Notes under the pieces: generated by a model
Database searches by the model: none
The model's input: the letters and a program-made list of their open reading frames with translations, nothing else
Told to the model about the DNA's origin: nothing
Assembly (NCBI RefSeq): GCF_002797375.1
Contig: NZ_KZ454941.1
Span: 3,375,744 to 3,439,743 of the forward strand
Origin: Bacillus sp. FJAT-42315
GTDB lineage: Bacteria; Bacillota; Bacilli; Bacillales; Domibacillaceae
Length of the DNA: 64,000 nt
Direction of reading: 5' to 3'
Shown: positions 45,417-55,100 of the stretch, in pieces
Numbering within the stretch: position 1 is the first letter of the stretch
Layout: every line of letters starts with the position of its first letter
Program-made: the position numbers and the translations under genes

Positions 45417-45420
45417 CGAA

Positions 45421-45458
45421 AAGAAGAGGACTGACCATCGCGTTAGTCTTCTTTATTA
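45421..45458 (+). terminator. terminator of the CBS gene
   Basis: AAGAGGACT and AGTCTTCTT form a stem (one G-T pair), followed by a short T-rich tail. Confidence 0.65.
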
Positions 45459-45605
45459 TTAGCCGAAGCTCCTCGACAAAACTACTAACTAGTCAACAAA
45501 ACTAGTGAAAGGAGTTTGCTATTTCGTATGGAATTTGTTACAAACGGAGAAAATACGGAGACAGTCTAGTTGTTAAACCATTATCTTTATGCGGAGGGAT
45601 GAAGG

Positions 45606-46157
45606 ATGGAACAGGCTTATTTCAGTTCAGAGGTCGCCAAAAGCTTAGCAGTCGGAGCTAGCACTTTACGGAAGTATTCACTAGCTTTAGAAGCCGCAGG
45701 TTACCATTTTGATAGGGGCATCAATAACTCCCGCGTGTTTTATCAAAAGGATATTATTACGATGCAACGTGTGTTTAAGGCTGTGCAAGAGCAAAATATG
45801 TCTATGGATGCAGCAGTAGAACTAGCTGTCAAACAGCAACAAGAAGTGGTTCCTGCACCAGTGAACGAAGAACCTATCGCACATAGCGAACCATTGTCAG
45901 CAAAAATTGCTCACCTTGAAGAACAACAGCAAACGTTAATTGACGTCAATAAACAATTAGTCAAAGAACTAGCTCAATACCAACGATGGATGCAGGAAAA
46001 GATCGAAAGCATGGAACATAAAAATATCGAAATTCGAGATCGTTTATTGTTAACTAGTATGCAAAATAAGCAAGTGAAACGAGACATACCTGTTTACCAC
46101 CTTTCATCTTTCTTCTCCTTGTTTAAACGAAAAAAGAACGCAGCTTCTTTTAATTAA
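45606..46157 (+). CDS. MerR-like DNA-binding protein with coiled coil (DUF3967-like)
   Basis: A 183-residue protein. The N-terminal 70 residues form a MerR-type helix-turn-helix (SSEVAKSLAVGASTLRKYS, then FYQKDIITMQRVF). A linker is followed by a coiled coil (about 100-150, KIAHLEEQQQTLIDVNKQLV) and a basic tail ending FKRKKNAASFN. The architecture resembles RacA or plasmid-type DUF3967 proteins. No neighbour suggests a target. GGAGGGATGAAGG precedes the ATG. Confidence 0.7.
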   Translation: MEQAYFSSEVAKSLAVGASTLRKYSLALEAAGYHFDRGINNSRVFYQKDIITMQRVFKAVQEQNMSMDAAVELAVKQQQEVVPAPVNEEPIAHSEPLSAKIAHLEEQQQTLIDVNKQLVKELAQYQRWMQEKIESMEHKNIEIRDRLLLTSMQNKQVKRDIPVYHLSSFFSLFKRKKNAASFN

Positions 46158-46252
46158 TGATCTCTCATTACTTTCCAACTTGTTTTCAGAAGGATTTTGT
46201 TTAGTTTTGTCGAATACATTCCTCATCACTATTAAATGAGGGAGTTTATCAA

Positions 46253-47029
46253 ATGAAGAAAGCCATTTTTTTTGATTTAGACGACACATTATTAAACGAT
46301 CGCAAAAGTATTCAAACCGCTTTTGATGTTACTTGCCAAGAGTTAGCGGAAAAATACGACATCGAAGCGAAAACGATTGAAGAGCATGTGAGAGCAGCGG
46401 CTCGCGAACAATATGAAACCTATTCTTTTTTCCCAATCACTGTTCAAATTGGTATCAATCCATTTGAAGGTCTATGGGGGGATTTCGGTGATGTCCATCA
46501 TTATCAATTTCGCCGAATGGGAGAGCAAATTAGCGATTACCAACTGAAATCATGGGAAAATGGCTTAAAGAAAGTAGGCATTGAAACGGCTGCTGCTTGG
46601 GCAAAAGAACGATTCCGTGAAGTTCGTCGTGAGTCTCCTTTTGTGTATGAAGAGACTTTCCAAGTACTGGATGAATTAAAAGAGAAAGGCTACCGTCTCT
46701 TACTTTTAACAAACGGTGCCCCATCGTTACAATTAGAAAAGCTAACAATGACTCCTGAACTTGTTCCTTATTTTGAGCACATTGTTATTTCTGGAAATGT
46801 TGGCTTTGGTAAGCCCGATCCTGTGATTTTTGAACATGCGTTAAGATTAATGGAGCTATCACCTCAAGAAGCATTAATGGTGGGCGACAATTTAAGCACT
46901 GATATTTTAGGAGCAACACGAGTGGAAATGGACTCTGTTTGGATTGACCATGGAGATGGCAAACAAGTAGATGGAGCTAAACCTACTTATACAGTTAATA
47001 GATTGCAAGAATTGTTGAATATCATTTAA
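46253..47029 (+). CDS. HAD superfamily hydrolase (YfnB-like)
   Basis: A 258-residue HAD phosphatase. Motif I FFDLDDTLLND (nucleophile Asp8), motif II LLLTNG, motif III lysine in GKPDPVIF and motif IV MVGDNLSTDILGA are intact, with a helical C1 cap between I and II. Relatives act on small phosphorylated metabolites such as nucleotides or sugars. Monocistronic. Confidence 0.87.
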   Translation: MKKAIFFDLDDTLLNDRKSIQTAFDVTCQELAEKYDIEAKTIEEHVRAAAREQYETYSFFPITVQIGINPFEGLWGDFGDVHHYQFRRMGEQISDYQLKSWENGLKKVGIETAAAWAKERFREVRRESPFVYEETFQVLDELKEKGYRLLLLTNGAPSLQLEKLTMTPELVPYFEHIVISGNVGFGKPDPVIFEHALRLMELSPQEALMVGDNLSTDILGATRVEMDSVWIDHGDGKQVDGAKPTYTVNRLQELLNII

Positions 47030-47034
47030 ACAGC

Positions 47035-47071
47035 AAAAAAGCGCTCTTCCTCTATGGAAGGCGCTTTTTTT
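47035..47071. terminator. bidirectional terminator
   Basis: AAAAAAGCGC and GCGCTTTTTT with an inner CTTCC/GGAAG stem, between the convergent HAD and rhodanese genes. Confidence 0.9.
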
Positions 47072-47073
47072 GT

Positions 47074-47373
47074 TTACTCTACCGGTCCATCCCAGCTCAT
47101 CATACCACCAAGTAAATTAGTTACTTGAAACCCTTTGCTAGATAGCCACTCACAAGCTAGAGAGCTGCGGTTGCCACTGCGACAAATCATCAAATACTCT
47201 TTGTTTGAATCGAACTCATTTATTCTAGTTAACACTTGACCTAATGGAATATTAATCGCTCCAGGAATTGTTCCGCCTGCAACTTCCCCTGCTTCTCTTA
47301 CATCCACAACGACTAATTGTTTATTTTCTTGTAACATTTTTTGTGCTTCAGTTGGTAATACTTCAGAAAACAT
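47074..47373 (-). CDS. rhodanese-like domain protein
   Basis: A 99-residue single-domain rhodanese. The active loop is CRSGNRS with Cys64. It may act as a thiosulfate sulfurtransferase or persulfide carrier. AAAGGAGGCGGAAAGG immediately upstream fixes the start at MFSEVLP; the open frame extends eight codons further. Monocistronic. Confidence 0.88.
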   Translation of the reverse strand: MFSEVLPTEAQKMLQENKQLVVVDVREAGEVAGGTIPGAINIPLGQVLTRINEFDSNKEYLMICRSGNRSSLACEWLSSKGFQVTNLLGGMMSWDGPVE

Positions 47374-47579
47374 CCTTTCCGCCTCCTTTAATACCATACA
47401 GGGTATTTGTTTTGTATCTCCATCATAATATACCCCTAAAGGTATGTCAACTATTTAAATTTTTTACAATCTAAATATTCGACATGTTTCACGTGTAACA
47501 TTTTGTCATAATTATGAAGGAACTTTTCACCTATTCTGTCCGTATAAGAAGATAACTACTTTTGAAAGAGTGATAAAAC

Positions 47580-47744
47580 TTGGACAAGAAAAAGACAGAC
47601 AAGAAAAAAGAACGCCAAGAAGTGGCAACCGAAGTCGGTGCCACGATATTAGATTTTGGTCTTTGGGAATTACTCATTTGGCCACTCCGAATGTTTGTTA
47701 AGATGATTCGTACGTTGATTCGCTCGATGACAGATGTCTGCTAA
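47580..47744 (+). CDS. possible small protein, 54 residues
   Basis: An open frame from TTG with a weak GAAAGAG ribosome site. The peptide has a Lys-rich start (MDKKKTDKKKERQEVATEVG) and an amphipathic hydrophobic segment (LWELLIWPLRMFVKMIRTLI). It overlaps the 3' end of the convergent TPP-enzyme gene by 47 bp, which lowers confidence. No family recognised. Confidence 0.4.
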   Translation: MDKKKTDKKKERQEVATEVGATILDFGLWELLIWPLRMFVKMIRTLIRSMTDVC

Positions 47745-49389
47745 CCACTTTAACTGTCTTTGATTGATTCACAGACAAAATCTCTGGATTCGTTAACACT
47801 TCAATGACAGCCGGTCGACCACTAGCCATGGCTCTGTCTAATGCCGGTAAAAAGTCTTCATTTTTCGCCACTTGTTCACCGTAACAACCAAACAGTTTAG
47901 CCATCTCGGCAAAATTGGCATTGGACAATTCAGTCGCAATGACTCGATCAGGAAAATGTTTTTCTTGATGCATCCGAATCGTGCCGTACATATTGTTATT
48001 GACAATAATAGCAATGATCGCAATATTGTAACGCACAGCCGTCTCGAGCTCCTGCATCGTCATCATAAACCCACCATCTCCTGAGAAAGAAACGACCGTT
48101 TGATGAGGCAAAGCCACCTTTGAACCAATCGCCGCCGGAAGCCCGTACCCCATCGCTCCAGAAATTGGTCCGATATACGTCGTTTCTTGCTCAAAGCGAT
48201 AGTATCGCGATAACCACCCAAAAAAGTTTCCTGCATCACTCGTAATGACCGTATCCTTTGGTAACCGATGAATGACGTCATGCATCATTCCATCCATATC
48301 GACATACTCTGTCGCGTATTCTTTAGCAACAGAAGAAAACTTGACGTACTTCGCGTGTAATTCTTTGACCATTTGTTCTCTATCAGGATGATCGACTCTC
48401 TCTAATTGATTGAAGGCCGACAACAAAAACTGTTTAGCATCAGCTACTATGCCGATACTTGGAGGGTATACCTTTCCGATCTCATCAGCTGAAATATCAA
48501 TGTGAATCAGTTCTGTTTGATCCCCAAGCAAGGAATAATCTTGAGTCGTCACTTGTGAAAAACGGGTTCCTAACGCTATGACCACATCCGCTTGTTTAAT
48601 ATATTGTAGCAAGTCAGGTGAAGAGCCAAACCCGAGCCAGCCAGCATAGCATGGATGACTATTCGGAAACGCATCAAAGCGTCGAAAAGCTGTTACAACG
48701 GGAATGTGTAACGCTTCCGCAAACTCCGTCAGTAATTGAGCCGATTTCGTCCTCGTTACTCCCCCTCCAGCAATTAGCACTGGCCGTTTGGCTGCTTTGA
48801 TTTTTGATAATGCTTCTGCGACCGCTCTTTCATCTGGAAGAGGTACACTTTCTTTATAGATAGAACGCTCGATGTATTCGGTAGTATCTTCTAGCATATC
48901 ATGTGGCAAAGAAACAACAACCGGCCCTGGTCTTCCCGATCTCGCGATATAAAAGGCACGATGAAGCAGTTCTGGAATCCGCTCCACCGTCTCAATTTCG
49001 ACGGTCCATTTACATAGATGGCTGAAAAGTGCGGTAAACTCGACCTCTTGAAAAGCCTCCCTCCCTTTAAATGGTCGTTCCACTTGGCCAATTAATGCCA
49101 CTACTGGTGTAGAATCTTGCATCGCTGTGTGCAAACCGATAGAGAGATTAGCCGCTCCTGGCCCTCTTGTTGCCATACAAACCCCGACCTTCCCAGATGC
49201 TTTCGCATACGCTTCAGCCATAAATGAGGCCCCTCCTTCATGGCGTGTAGAAATTAACTGAATCTCCTTATGCTCATAAAGGGCATCAATGACCCCTAAA
49301 TAGCTTTCACCTGGCACACAAAAGGCTTTCGTTACTCCTTCCTTTTGTAGCACTTCAACAATCGCTTGCCCCCCTGATAAAATACCCAT
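47698..49389 (-). CDS. acetolactate synthase-like TPP enzyme
   Basis: A 563-residue thiamine-pyrophosphate enzyme with the three-domain POX/ALS layout. The catalytic glutamate is in STRHEGGASFMAEAYAKA (Glu51); the central domain follows LIAGGGVTRTKSA; the TPP motif is FSGDGGFMMTMQELETAVRY with NNNMYGTIR. It has no regulatory subunit gene next to it, so it may be a catabolic acetolactate synthase, oxalyl-CoA decarboxylase- or glyoxylate carboligase-like enzyme rather than IlvB. It is divergent from the second CdaR-type regulator, a possible control link. Confidence 0.85.
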   Translation of the reverse strand: MGILSGGQAIVEVLQKEGVTKAFCVPGESYLGVIDALYEHKEIQLISTRHEGGASFMAEAYAKASGKVGVCMATRGPGAANLSIGLHTAMQDSTPVVALIGQVERPFKGREAFQEVEFTALFSHLCKWTVEIETVERIPELLHRAFYIARSGRPGPVVVSLPHDMLEDTTEYIERSIYKESVPLPDERAVAEALSKIKAAKRPVLIAGGGVTRTKSAQLLTEFAEALHIPVVTAFRRFDAFPNSHPCYAGWLGFGSSPDLLQYIKQADVVIALGTRFSQVTTQDYSLLGDQTELIHIDISADEIGKVYPPSIGIVADAKQFLLSAFNQLERVDHPDREQMVKELHAKYVKFSSVAKEYATEYVDMDGMMHDVIHRLPKDTVITSDAGNFFGWLSRYYRFEQETTYIGPISGAMGYGLPAAIGSKVALPHQTVVSFSGDGGFMMTMQELETAVRYNIAIIAIIVNNNMYGTIRMHQEKHFPDRVIATELSNANFAEMAKLFGCYGEQVAKNEDFLPALDRAMASGRPAVIEVLTNPEILSVNQSKTVKVVSRHLSSSESTYESS

Positions 49390-49539
49390 CTTTCATTCCC
49401 CTCTTTCTAAAAAACGATTATAAAAATATTGTTAATAATCAGTTAATCAACTTTAAACTTATGTTATAATTTGGCTAACTATTTTTCTTCTTTGTCTAGG
49501 CTTCTCTATGTTCTAAAACAGAAGGAGTGATTGAAATAT

Positions 49540-50733
49540 ATGAAGATCTTAGAACATATTGCTCAAGATATAGCTGAAAAAACGAGCGCTATTTTAAACT
49601 ATCCGATTAGCATCACAGATAACGAAGGCTACATTATTGGCTCCACTGACAGAAATAGATTGGGAATCTTTCATCAACCTTCACTAGAAGTGATTCGCAA
49701 AAAAGGGTTGATTAATTGCAAAAATGAGATTGTTAAACAAATTCTTCCCGGCGTGTCCGTTCCGATTGTTTTTAACAATAAAACGATTGGTGTTCTCGGC
49801 ATCGTAGGAGATCCACAAGAAGTTGAAAAATACGTTCATCTCGTCAAAAATCAAGTCGAAATGATGTGTCAAGAAGCCTTCAGAAAAGAAATGAAAGAAT
49901 TAGAATCAAAAATGATTGAAGTCTTCATCCAACAATTGATTCATTATGATACAGATGAACAGCAAGAGCGCGTCACTCAATACGCCAAAACTCTTGGCTA
50001 TAATCCAGATATCAATCGTTGCTGCGTATTAATTGATATTCATCAGCCCACTTCCAAACAGCCGATACGAAATACTCCCTACTCCTTCCCTTACTTTCAG
50101 CGAGATGTAATCGATTATATTCAATTAATCTTTCATGAATCTAAGGAGGATATTATCTCCTTTATCGGCATGGAGAAAGTAATCGTTGTGAAACCAGTAA
50201 AGACAAAAGAGGCTTATGCTGCCTTACGTTCTTCTTTACAACAAAAGCTTGATAAATTAACGAATTTCTTATCTATTAAATATGATTTATCCGCCTCTCT
50301 AGCCGTTGGAGATATCCAACAAGGAGTTAGTGGTATTTCTCATTCCTTTCGTCAAGCGGAAAAAGCGATGAATTTAGGTCGAAACAAAGCGTTGCAATCT
50401 GGGATTTATATTTATAATGAAAAAAACACTACATTTGAGTTGCTACCTAAAGAAATCACACCTGAACTTCAACAAACTTTACTTGCTTTAATACAGCCTT
50501 TAAGCGAACATGATCACTACGATATGCTGTCTTCCACTTTCATCAAATACTGCCAATACAATTTGAATTTAAGCGAGACAGCTAGAAAGCTATATGTTCA
50601 TCGCAACACCATTATTTACAGGTTAGAAAAAATTACAGAACTGACTCAATTGAATACGAGTCAGTTTAACGATTGTATGCTGCTTCACCTTGCCATTTCT
50701 TGCTATGAGCATAGAAAAGATGAAGGTACATAG
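49540..50733 (+). CDS. CdaR-type transcriptional regulator (second paralogue)
   Basis: A 397-residue regulator with the same architecture as the one at 39.8 kb. The diacid-sensing domain (about 1-130) has SITDNEGYIIGSTDRNRLG and LPGVSVPIVFNNKTIGVLGI; the C-terminal HTH_30 has LNLSETARKLYVHRNTIIYRLEKI. The ATG of MKILEH is chosen by comparison with the paralogue, although the nearest AAGGAG is about 12 bases away; a TTG three codons earlier is the alternative. It lies between the divergent TPP enzyme and the convergent aldehyde dehydrogenase. Confidence 0.9.
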   Translation: MKILEHIAQDIAEKTSAILNYPISITDNEGYIIGSTDRNRLGIFHQPSLEVIRKKGLINCKNEIVKQILPGVSVPIVFNNKTIGVLGIVGDPQEVEKYVHLVKNQVEMMCQEAFRKEMKELESKMIEVFIQQLIHYDTDEQQERVTQYAKTLGYNPDINRCCVLIDIHQPTSKQPIRNTPYSFPYFQRDVIDYIQLIFHESKEDIISFIGMEKVIVVKPVKTKEAYAALRSSLQQKLDKLTNFLSIKYDLSASLAVGDIQQGVSGISHSFRQAEKAMNLGRNKALQSGIYIYNEKNTTFELLPKEITPELQQTLLALIQPLSEHDHYDMLSSTFIKYCQYNLNLSETARKLYVHRNTIIYRLEKITELTQLNTSQFNDCMLLHLAISCYEHRKDEGT

Positions 50734-50770
50734 AACAGCCCTTGCTCTGTTTTGGCGAGGGCTGTTTTCT
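50733..50770 (+). terminator. terminator of the second cdaR-like gene
   Basis: AACAGCCCT and AGGGCTGTT form the stem, followed by TTCT; it lies directly past the stop codon, in the short gap before the convergent aldehyde dehydrogenase gene. Confidence 0.85.
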
Positions 50771-50774
50771 ATTG

Positions 50775-52301
50775 TTAATAGTTATCAATTTGAGCTCTTT
50801 GAATTTTGCCACTGTAATCTACATAGACAGACTTCCATTCTGTGTATACATCCAAGGAGGCCACACCTGAATCACGATGTCCATTCCCTGTTCCTTTCGT
50901 TCCCCCGAACGGCAAGTGAATTTCCGCTCCCGTTGTGCCAGCATTAATGTACACAATTCCTGTATCTAAATCTCTCATTGCTTGGAAAGCTCGATTGACA
51001 TTGGCAGTAAAGATCGAACTAGATAAACCGAATTCGACACTGTTATTCACTTCAATCGCTTCCTCTAAGCTTTTCACTGCAATAATGGAGGCCACTGGTC
51101 CAAAAATTTCTTCTTGAGCAATTCTCATATCCGATTGGACATCGGTAAATAATGTAGGAGCGTAGAAGTTTCCTTTATCAAGGTCATCCTTTGTAACCAC
51201 TTCCCCGCCACAAAGTAATTTTGCCCCTTCTTTCTTGCCAATTTGGACATATTCATCAATTTTCTCAAGAGAAGAACGATTAATGACTGGACCAACATCA
51301 ATGGATTCATCAAGGCCATCACCAAGCTTTAATGTCGCGATCTTCTCTAGCAATTTCTTTTCTAATTCTTCTTTCACCGCTTCATGAACAATAATCCGAC
51401 TACAAGCTGTACATCGCTGTCCACTCGTTCCAAATGCACTCCAAACAATCCCATCAACCGCTAAATCTAAATCGGCATCTTCAAGAACGGTGACGGCATT
51501 TTTCCCGCCCATTTCAAGAGAAGTCCGCTTCAACATCCCACCAGCACGGGCATTAATCGTCTTCCCTACTTCATTAGAACCAGTGAAAGAGATAAGATCA
51601 ATATCGGGATGATCGACCATCGCATTCCCTACGACACTACCAGACCCATGAACAAGATTAACCAGGCCTTTCGGGAGACCCGCTTCTTCATAGATTTTGA
51701 CAAATTCGCCGGCTAATATCGGCGTTTCTGATGCTGGTTTCCAAACGACAGCATTACCAGACACGAGTGCCGGGAGTGACTTCCATGCCGCAATCGCAAT
51801 CGGGAAATTCCACGGTGTAATCAGGCCAGCCACACCGACAGGAACGCGAATACTCATTGCAAACTTATTACGAAGCTCTGATGGAACGGTATCCCCAAAT
51901 AAACGACGACCTTCTCCCGCCATGTAATAAGCCATATCAATCGCTTCCTGAACCTCGCCTCGCGCCTCAGCAATCACTTTGCCCATTTCCTTCGTCAAAA
52001 TCTGCGCCAATTCTTCTTTCCGTTCTTTCAATAAAAAAGCGACTTTATACAATACATCTGCACGTTCAGGAGCAGGCACATTCCGCCATTCCTTTTGTGC
52101 CCGTTTCGCCGCCGCTACCGCTTGATTGACATCCACTTTCGTAGACTGAGCGACTTCACCAAGCACTTCCCCATTCACAGGATTCGTATTTTGTTTAAAC
52201 TGCCCTGATTCCGATGCAATCCACTCACCATCAATAAAGTTGACATACTGCTTCACTTTCATTCCACTTTGAATATTTTCAGTCATCGTTTCGTTTTTCA
52301 T
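50775..52301 (-). CDS. aldehyde dehydrogenase (2-oxoglutarate semialdehyde dehydrogenase-like)
   Basis: A 508-residue NAD(P)-dependent aldehyde dehydrogenase. The catalytic glutamate is in LEMGGKN (Glu263) and the nucleophile in GQRCTAC (Cys297); the cofactor site is FTGSNEVGK. The C-terminal stretch GAEIHLPFGGTKGTGNGHRD resembles 2-oxoglutarate-semialdehyde and aminoadipate-semialdehyde dehydrogenases. With an amine oxidase operon nearby, a role in amino acid or hydroxyproline breakdown is possible but unproven. GGGAG lies upstream of the ATG. Confidence 0.88.
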   Translation of the reverse strand: MKNETMTENIQSGMKVKQYVNFIDGEWIASESGQFKQNTNPVNGEVLGEVAQSTKVDVNQAVAAAKRAQKEWRNVPAPERADVLYKVAFLLKERKEELAQILTKEMGKVIAEARGEVQEAIDMAYYMAGEGRRLFGDTVPSELRNKFAMSIRVPVGVAGLITPWNFPIAIAAWKSLPALVSGNAVVWKPASETPILAGEFVKIYEEAGLPKGLVNLVHGSGSVVGNAMVDHPDIDLISFTGSNEVGKTINARAGGMLKRTSLEMGGKNAVTVLEDADLDLAVDGIVWSAFGTSGQRCTACSRIIVHEAVKEELEKKLLEKIATLKLGDGLDESIDVGPVINRSSLEKIDEYVQIGKKEGAKLLCGGEVVTKDDLDKGNFYAPTLFTDVQSDMRIAQEEIFGPVASIIAVKSLEEAIEVNNSVEFGLSSSIFTANVNRAFQAMRDLDTGIVYINAGTTGAEIHLPFGGTKGTGNGHRDSGVASLDVYTEWKSVYVDYSGKIQRAQIDNY

Positions 52302-52535
52302 ATAAAAATCTCCCTTCCGTTATTGGAAATCATCCATTCAAGATTAGGGTCATCGTTTTCATACTTTAACTTTATCTGCTTTTCTTCTCATAAACCATGG
52401 ATTTATTGCACAAAAATTCCGTCTATTTAAGTGGGGGAATCTGTTTATTTTTCACAAATCGAAGAATTACTGCTAAAAAAAGCATTATCCGATGCAGGAA
52501 GAATCAAAAAAGATTAAAATTTTTTAGCTAAACAA

Positions 52536-52574
52536 AGAAGGGAGCGCCTCAACTTACGAGACGCTCCCTTTTTA
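52536..52574. terminator. terminator of the lia operon
   Basis: AAGGGAGCG and CGCTCCCTT form the stem 20 bp past the liaR stop. The rest of the 290-bp gap between liaR and the aldehyde dehydrogenase gene shows nothing recognisable apart from possible promoter sequence. Confidence 0.8.
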
Positions 52575-52591
52575 CTATGATTAAAAAATGA

Positions 52592-53224
52592 TTATTTTAC
52601 AAGTCCATTTTGAAAGGCATAGATCACCGCTTGCGTTCGGTCTTGAACTTCAAGCTTCGATAAAATATTGCTGACGTGCGTCTTTACGGTTTTCAAAGAA
52701 ATAAAGAGCTCATCCGCAATGTCCTGATTAGCTTTTCCTTGAGCAACTAGTAGAAGCACTTCCCGCTCCCGTTCTGTCAGTTCTTCATGGAGGGGTACTT
52801 TTTGCCCTTGGCGCATCCGCTTCATCATCTTCCCTGTCACTTCCGGCTCAAGCACAGGCTCCCCCTCATATGTTTTACGAATGGCCTCAGCAATAACGTT
52901 TGCTTTCGATGTCTTTAAAAGGTAGCTGATCGCACCTGCTTCTAACGCTGGGTATACTTTTTCATCGTCCAAAAAACTCGTAACAATAATGATTCTTGCT
53001 TCCGGCCATTGTTTGATGATTTGTTTCGTTGCTTCAATCCCATCTAACTTTGGCATGACAAGATCCATTAAAATAATATCCGGCTTAAACTGAAGTGCCT
53101 TTTCTACAGCAACCTCTCCGTTTTCCGCTTCCGCCACTACTTCTATATCAGGCTGAGCCATTAAATACGCTGATACACCGATACGAACCATTTCATGATC
53201 ATCTACAAGAAGCACCTTGATCAT
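52592..53224 (-). CDS. liaR: LiaR response regulator
   Basis: A 210-residue NarL/LuxR-type regulator. The receiver has [11 protein letters not shown] and the phospho-acceptor Asp54 in [11 protein letters not shown]; the output domain has [21 protein letters not shown] with the recognition helix [14 protein letters not shown]. It activates liaIH upon envelope stress. Overlaps liaS by 4 bp. Confidence 0.95.
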   Translation of the reverse strand: MIKVLLVDDHEMVRIGVSAYLMAQPDIEVVAEAENGEVAVEKALQFKPDIILMDLVMPKLDGIEATKQIIKQWPEARIIIVTSFLDDEKVYPALEAGAISYLLKTSKANVIAEAIRKTYEGEPVLEPEVTGKMMKRMRQGQKVPLHEELTEREREVLLLVAQGKANQDIADELFISLKTVKTHVSNILSKLEVQDRTQAVIYAFQNGLVK

Positions 53225-54273
53225 CCATGACTCCCCTCCTCATTTTCTATTTGCTTAAGCGGGACTTTTACTTCTAGCTTTGTCCCTTTTGACGGCAGTG
53301 AAATAATTTTCAATGTTCCACCAATTTCAACTGCTCGTTCATGCATATTTTGCAAACCGTAAGAGCCTGCTTTACCTGTTTTAACGTCAAAACCGACACC
53401 GTCATCACTGATTCGTAAAATAACAAAATCATCGCGCCAAACGTTCAATACATCTAAACGGTTCGCTTTCGCATGACGCAATGTGTTTGAAATAGACTCT
53501 TGAATGATGCGAAACAAATGATCTTCCATCCCTCGATCCATATCAATTTCTTCTACCGTCCAATGAATAGAAAGAGGCACTTTTTGAGAGAGCTCCACTA
53601 ACAGCTCATCAATACCTTCCTTAAGCGATTTCCCGTTTAGAGGAACAGGGCGTAAATGTAGAAGTAATGCTCTCATTTCTAATTGGGATTGCTGAATCAT
53701 TTCTTCTACCATCGCCAGCTGCTTCGTCTCGATCGGATTATGAGATTCTCTATTCTCGTTCACCGCCGACATCATCATTGAAGCAGCGAATAACTGTTGA
53801 GAAACGGAGTCGTGTAGTTCACGCGCGAGACGTTGTCTTTCTTGAGAAACCATCTCTTCAATAAGACTTTCTTGGCTTTCCGTTTTCTCCAATACGAGTC
53901 GCCGAGCTGCCAGCTTTTGCTCTGCTATCGTCTGCTCTAATTGCTGAAATTTCTGTTCGATGCTCACAAATTCAGCTGTTAGCTTTGTTTTCTCACTATC
54001 CGCATCCTTACCCGTTATTAATAGATCAATCCGCTCCTCTAGATTTTTAAAAGCCGACCATTGTAACCAGCCATACAGCAAACTGAAGAAAAAAGCGCTA
54101 CTAATAATAGCCACAACAAGAAAGACAGCAAAAGGAAAGTCAAATATTTTTTTCTCAATATACACTTCCCAATTCGGCTGCGGAAAGCTAACAACAAAAG
54201 CGGAAAGAAGAATCAGCGAGATGACCATGATGACGAAAAAAACTTGCCGAAATTGCTTGGCAAATATATTCAT
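53221..54273 (-). CDS. liaS: LiaS sensor histidine kinase
   Basis: A 350-residue HisKA_3 kinase. Two membrane helices (about 11-31 and 47-69) enclose a very short extracellular loop, as in intramembrane-sensing kinases. HAMP-like and coiled region, then [18 protein letters not shown] with His154, and an HATPase domain with [16 protein letters not shown] and DDGVGFD. Acts with LiaF as repressor. Overlaps liaF by 4 bp. Confidence 0.95.
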   Translation of the reverse strand: MNIFAKQFRQVFFVIMVISLILLSAFVVSFPQPNWEVYIEKKIFDFPFAVFLVVAIISSAFFFSLLYGWLQWSAFKNLEERIDLLITGKDADSEKTKLTAEFVSIEQKFQQLEQTIAEQKLAARRLVLEKTESQESLIEEMVSQERQRLARELHDSVSQQLFAASMMMSAVNENRESHNPIETKQLAMVEEMIQQSQLEMRALLLHLRPVPLNGKSLKEGIDELLVELSQKVPLSIHWTVEEIDMDRGMEDHLFRIIQESISNTLRHAKANRLDVLNVWRDDFVILRISDDGVGFDVKTGKAGSYGLQNMHERAVEIGGTLKIISLPSKGTKLEVKVPLKQIENEEGSHG

Positions 54274-55013
54274 ACCCGGTTCACCTCCAAGTCCCCAAAC
54301 AGCGTAGATACAAGAATTACAACGACACTTTCTGCTCCTTCTTGCTCTACTTGACGTTGATCTTCATAGTAAAAAGTATCATTCCAAACCGAGGTTGGAA
54401 AACGTTGAAATAAACAAGCATTTCCGGCTAAAGCTGCATAGCGAATACGGATTGGTGTCTCATAAGGTACATCAATTTTCACTTTACCTATCGCCTGTCT
54501 AATTGAGATAACAGCTGTTCCTTTAGGTAATACCGTATTGCTTACATCAATATGAATGTCACCAAGTCCACCTTGAATATGAATATCTTTCCATTCGTAA
54601 GGTTGTTCTGGCGTAGATTGAACAGAAAATAAGCGACTTTTCATAAATGGATGATTCATCGATTGGCCGGATTCCATCTCTATAGACGGAATACTTTCAG
54701 AAGTGAGCGTGATTTCTGTCGGGTGTTTTTTCGATTGGATGACACGGTACAGCATATAAACGACTGCTGCAATCACCAGCATCCTTAAACTACTCATGTT
54801 TATGCCTAAAATAAACATTAAGAAGATTCCAAACCAAAACAATAGTCGACCAAACCAGTTTTTTCTCCACCTTCTACCAAAGTAGAGCATCGCTATTCCG
54901 AAAAAGAGGGAAAAGACAATTTCTACATTAAAAAAGGTTGCCTCAATTAAAATCATTAGTAAAGCCGAAAGTAAAAATACAGTCAGCATATCTGTCCGTT
55001 TGAGTGACGACAT
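54270..55013 (-). CDS. liaF: LiaF, membrane inhibitor of LiaRS
   Basis: A 247-residue membrane protein with about four N-terminal helices (up to residue 90) and a cytoplasmic beta-helical LiaF C-terminal domain (GLGDIHIDVSN, IGKVKIDVPY, STLFGDLEV). It keeps LiaS in phosphatase mode without stress. It follows liaH through an attenuator-like hairpin; liaG, which is present in B. subtilis, is absent. Confidence 0.93.
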   Translation of the reverse strand: MSSLKRTDMLTVFLLSALLMILIEATFFNVEIVFSLFFGIAMLYFGRRWRKNWFGRLLFWFGIFLMFILGINMSSLRMLVIAAVVYMLYRVIQSKKHPTEITLTSESIPSIEMESGQSMNHPFMKSRLFSVQSTPEQPYEWKDIHIQGGLGDIHIDVSNTVLPKGTAVISIRQAIGKVKIDVPYETPIRIRYAALAGNACLFQRFPTSVWNDTFYYEDQRQVEQEGAESVVVILVSTLFGDLEVNRV

Positions 55014-55050
55014 ACTTTTCCTCCTTTCTCGAAATACGAGAGTTTATTAA

Positions 55051-55084
55051 GTAAAACAAACCCGCCAATGCGAGTTTGTTTTAC
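55051..55084 (-). terminator. attenuator-like hairpin between liaH and liaF
   Basis: GTAAAACAAACCCGC pairs with GCGAGTTTGTTTTAC (one mismatch) across a CAAT loop. Only a weak T tract follows, so partial read-through is plausible, matching the lower expression of liaFSR known in B. subtilis. Confidence 0.75.
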
Positions 55085-55100
55085 CTTCTTCAGTAATAAA

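Noticed and set aside
45528-45569. 13-codon open frame upstream of the MerR-like gene
   Set aside because: The nearest ribosome-site-like sequence is too far from the ATG and nothing supports translation.
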